From: Paludibacterium sp.
Lineage (GTDB): Bacteria > Pseudomonadota > Gammaproteobacteria > Burkholderiales > Chromobacteriaceae
Assembly (NCBI RefSeq): GCF_019232825.1
Contig: NZ_JAFAND010000011.1
Span: 1 to 49,334 of the forward strand
Direction of reading: 5' to 3'
DNA length: 49,334 nt
Below the pieces are notes generated by a model. That model worked only from the letters and a program-made list of their open reading frames with translations, had not been told where the DNA came from and made no database searches. Both the position numbers and the translations under genes were made by a program. The number at the start of each line of letters is the position of its first letter. Position 1 is the stretch's first letter. Below, piece after piece: positions 49,107 to 49,334 of the stretch.

Positions 49107-49194
49107 TACCAGTCACATTCAATACTAACTAACCATGAATTGTAGCCTGATTTGTCCAGGGATAGGCACTCTCCCTGGCAGGGCACGGCAAAGC

Positions 49195-49224
49195 AAAAAG
49201 CCCAGACCTTGTGGTCTGGGCTTT
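49195..49224 (-). terminator. Intrinsic terminator of rRNA operon
   Basis: On the minus strand AAAGCCCAGACC (49224-49213), loop ACAA and GGTCTGGGCTTT (49208-49197) are followed by TTT. It starts about 7 bases after the 3' end of the 5S rRNA and is the typical rrn terminator. Confidence 0.93.
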
Positions 49225-49231
49225 CGTATGG

Positions 49232-49334
49232 GGCGTCTGGCGGTGTCCTACTTTCACACGGCGAATGCCGCACTATCATCGGCGCTAAGGCGTTTCACGG
49301 TCCTGTTCGGGATGGGAAGGCGTGGGACCACCTC
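49232..49334 (-). rRNA. rrf: 5S ribosomal RNA, 3' part (cut by window edge)
   Basis: The reverse complement contains GGTGGTCCCACGCCTTCCCA, CCCGAACAGGACCGTGAAAC and GCCTTAGCGCCGATGATAGT, the conserved bacterial 5S core, ending with GACACCGCCAGACG. About 15 bases at the 5' end, plus the rest of the operon, lie beyond the window. The 3' end position is approximate (within about 3 bases). Confidence 0.95.

Overview
The window looks like a chromosomal contig from a GC-rich betaproteobacterium, most likely of the Neisseriales (Chromobacteriaceae type). This placement is inferred from gene content: smc, zipA and ligA lie close together, 5'-methylthioinosine phosphorylase sits beside hpt and galU, and there is a glutarate/GABA catabolic set. 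No taxon was confirmed by search. Both ends fall in repeats (a tandemly duplicated glycosyltransferase gene at the left, an rRNA operon at the right), as expected for a draft contig.

Positions 1-15674 form a surface-glycan biosynthesis region. On the minus strand, starting at 15674, a tightly packed operon encodes an extended SDR sugar epimerase/dehydratase, a GmhA-like sugar-phosphate isomerase, and a nucleotidyltransferase-PfkB kinase fusion in the reverse of the usual HldE order. It continues with a radical SAM/SPASM protein, a thiamine-diphosphate E1 alpha/beta pair without E2 or E3, a second radical SAM/SPASM protein, a 1506-residue multi-domain glycosyltransferase and two AT-richer methyltransferase-like paralogs. 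Several junctions are ATGA overlaps. At the far left are two tandem CgeB-like glycosyltransferases on the plus strand. This operon is the best candidate for an undescribed pathway: it probably makes an activated, possibly heptose-like sugar that is then altered by radical and ThDP chemistry and transferred to a glycan.

Positions 15740-25553 hold housekeeping genes, nearly all minus strand: mtnP, hpt, galU, a VapBC-type toxin-antitoxin pair, then zipA and ligA. Downstream of ligA two TPR-glycosyltransferase genes are coupled to it by ATGA overlaps.

Positions 25743-35769 hold a small plus-strand redox/stress cassette (MarR regulator, cytochrome b561, two YceI-like periplasmic proteins) with a palindromic operator candidate. 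A TonB-like protein, a NarK-type transporter and smc are on the minus strand. Then come yqgE-ruvX, the GTPase ylqF and a DUF3820 gene.

Positions 35770-36921 hold two candidate RNA elements: a multi-hairpin small RNA ending in an intrinsic terminator on the plus strand, and, on the minus strand, a short ORF with a Tyr-Trp-Tyr-Trp-Tyr run followed by a terminator, laid out like an amino-acid attenuator.

Positions 36922-47616 combine ETF-ubiquinone oxidoreductase, a CoA transferase, glutaryl-CoA dehydrogenase and a divergent IclR regulator with, further right, a GabT-type aminotransferase and GabD-type semialdehyde dehydrogenase. Together these could carry 5-aminovalerate to glutarate, glutaryl-CoA and crotonyl-CoA, with electrons passed to ubiquinone. 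A CBS-domain protein, argB and an orphan TolC-like protein lie between. The window ends with a large unknown protein, an rRNA-operon terminator and a truncated 5S rRNA on the minus strand.
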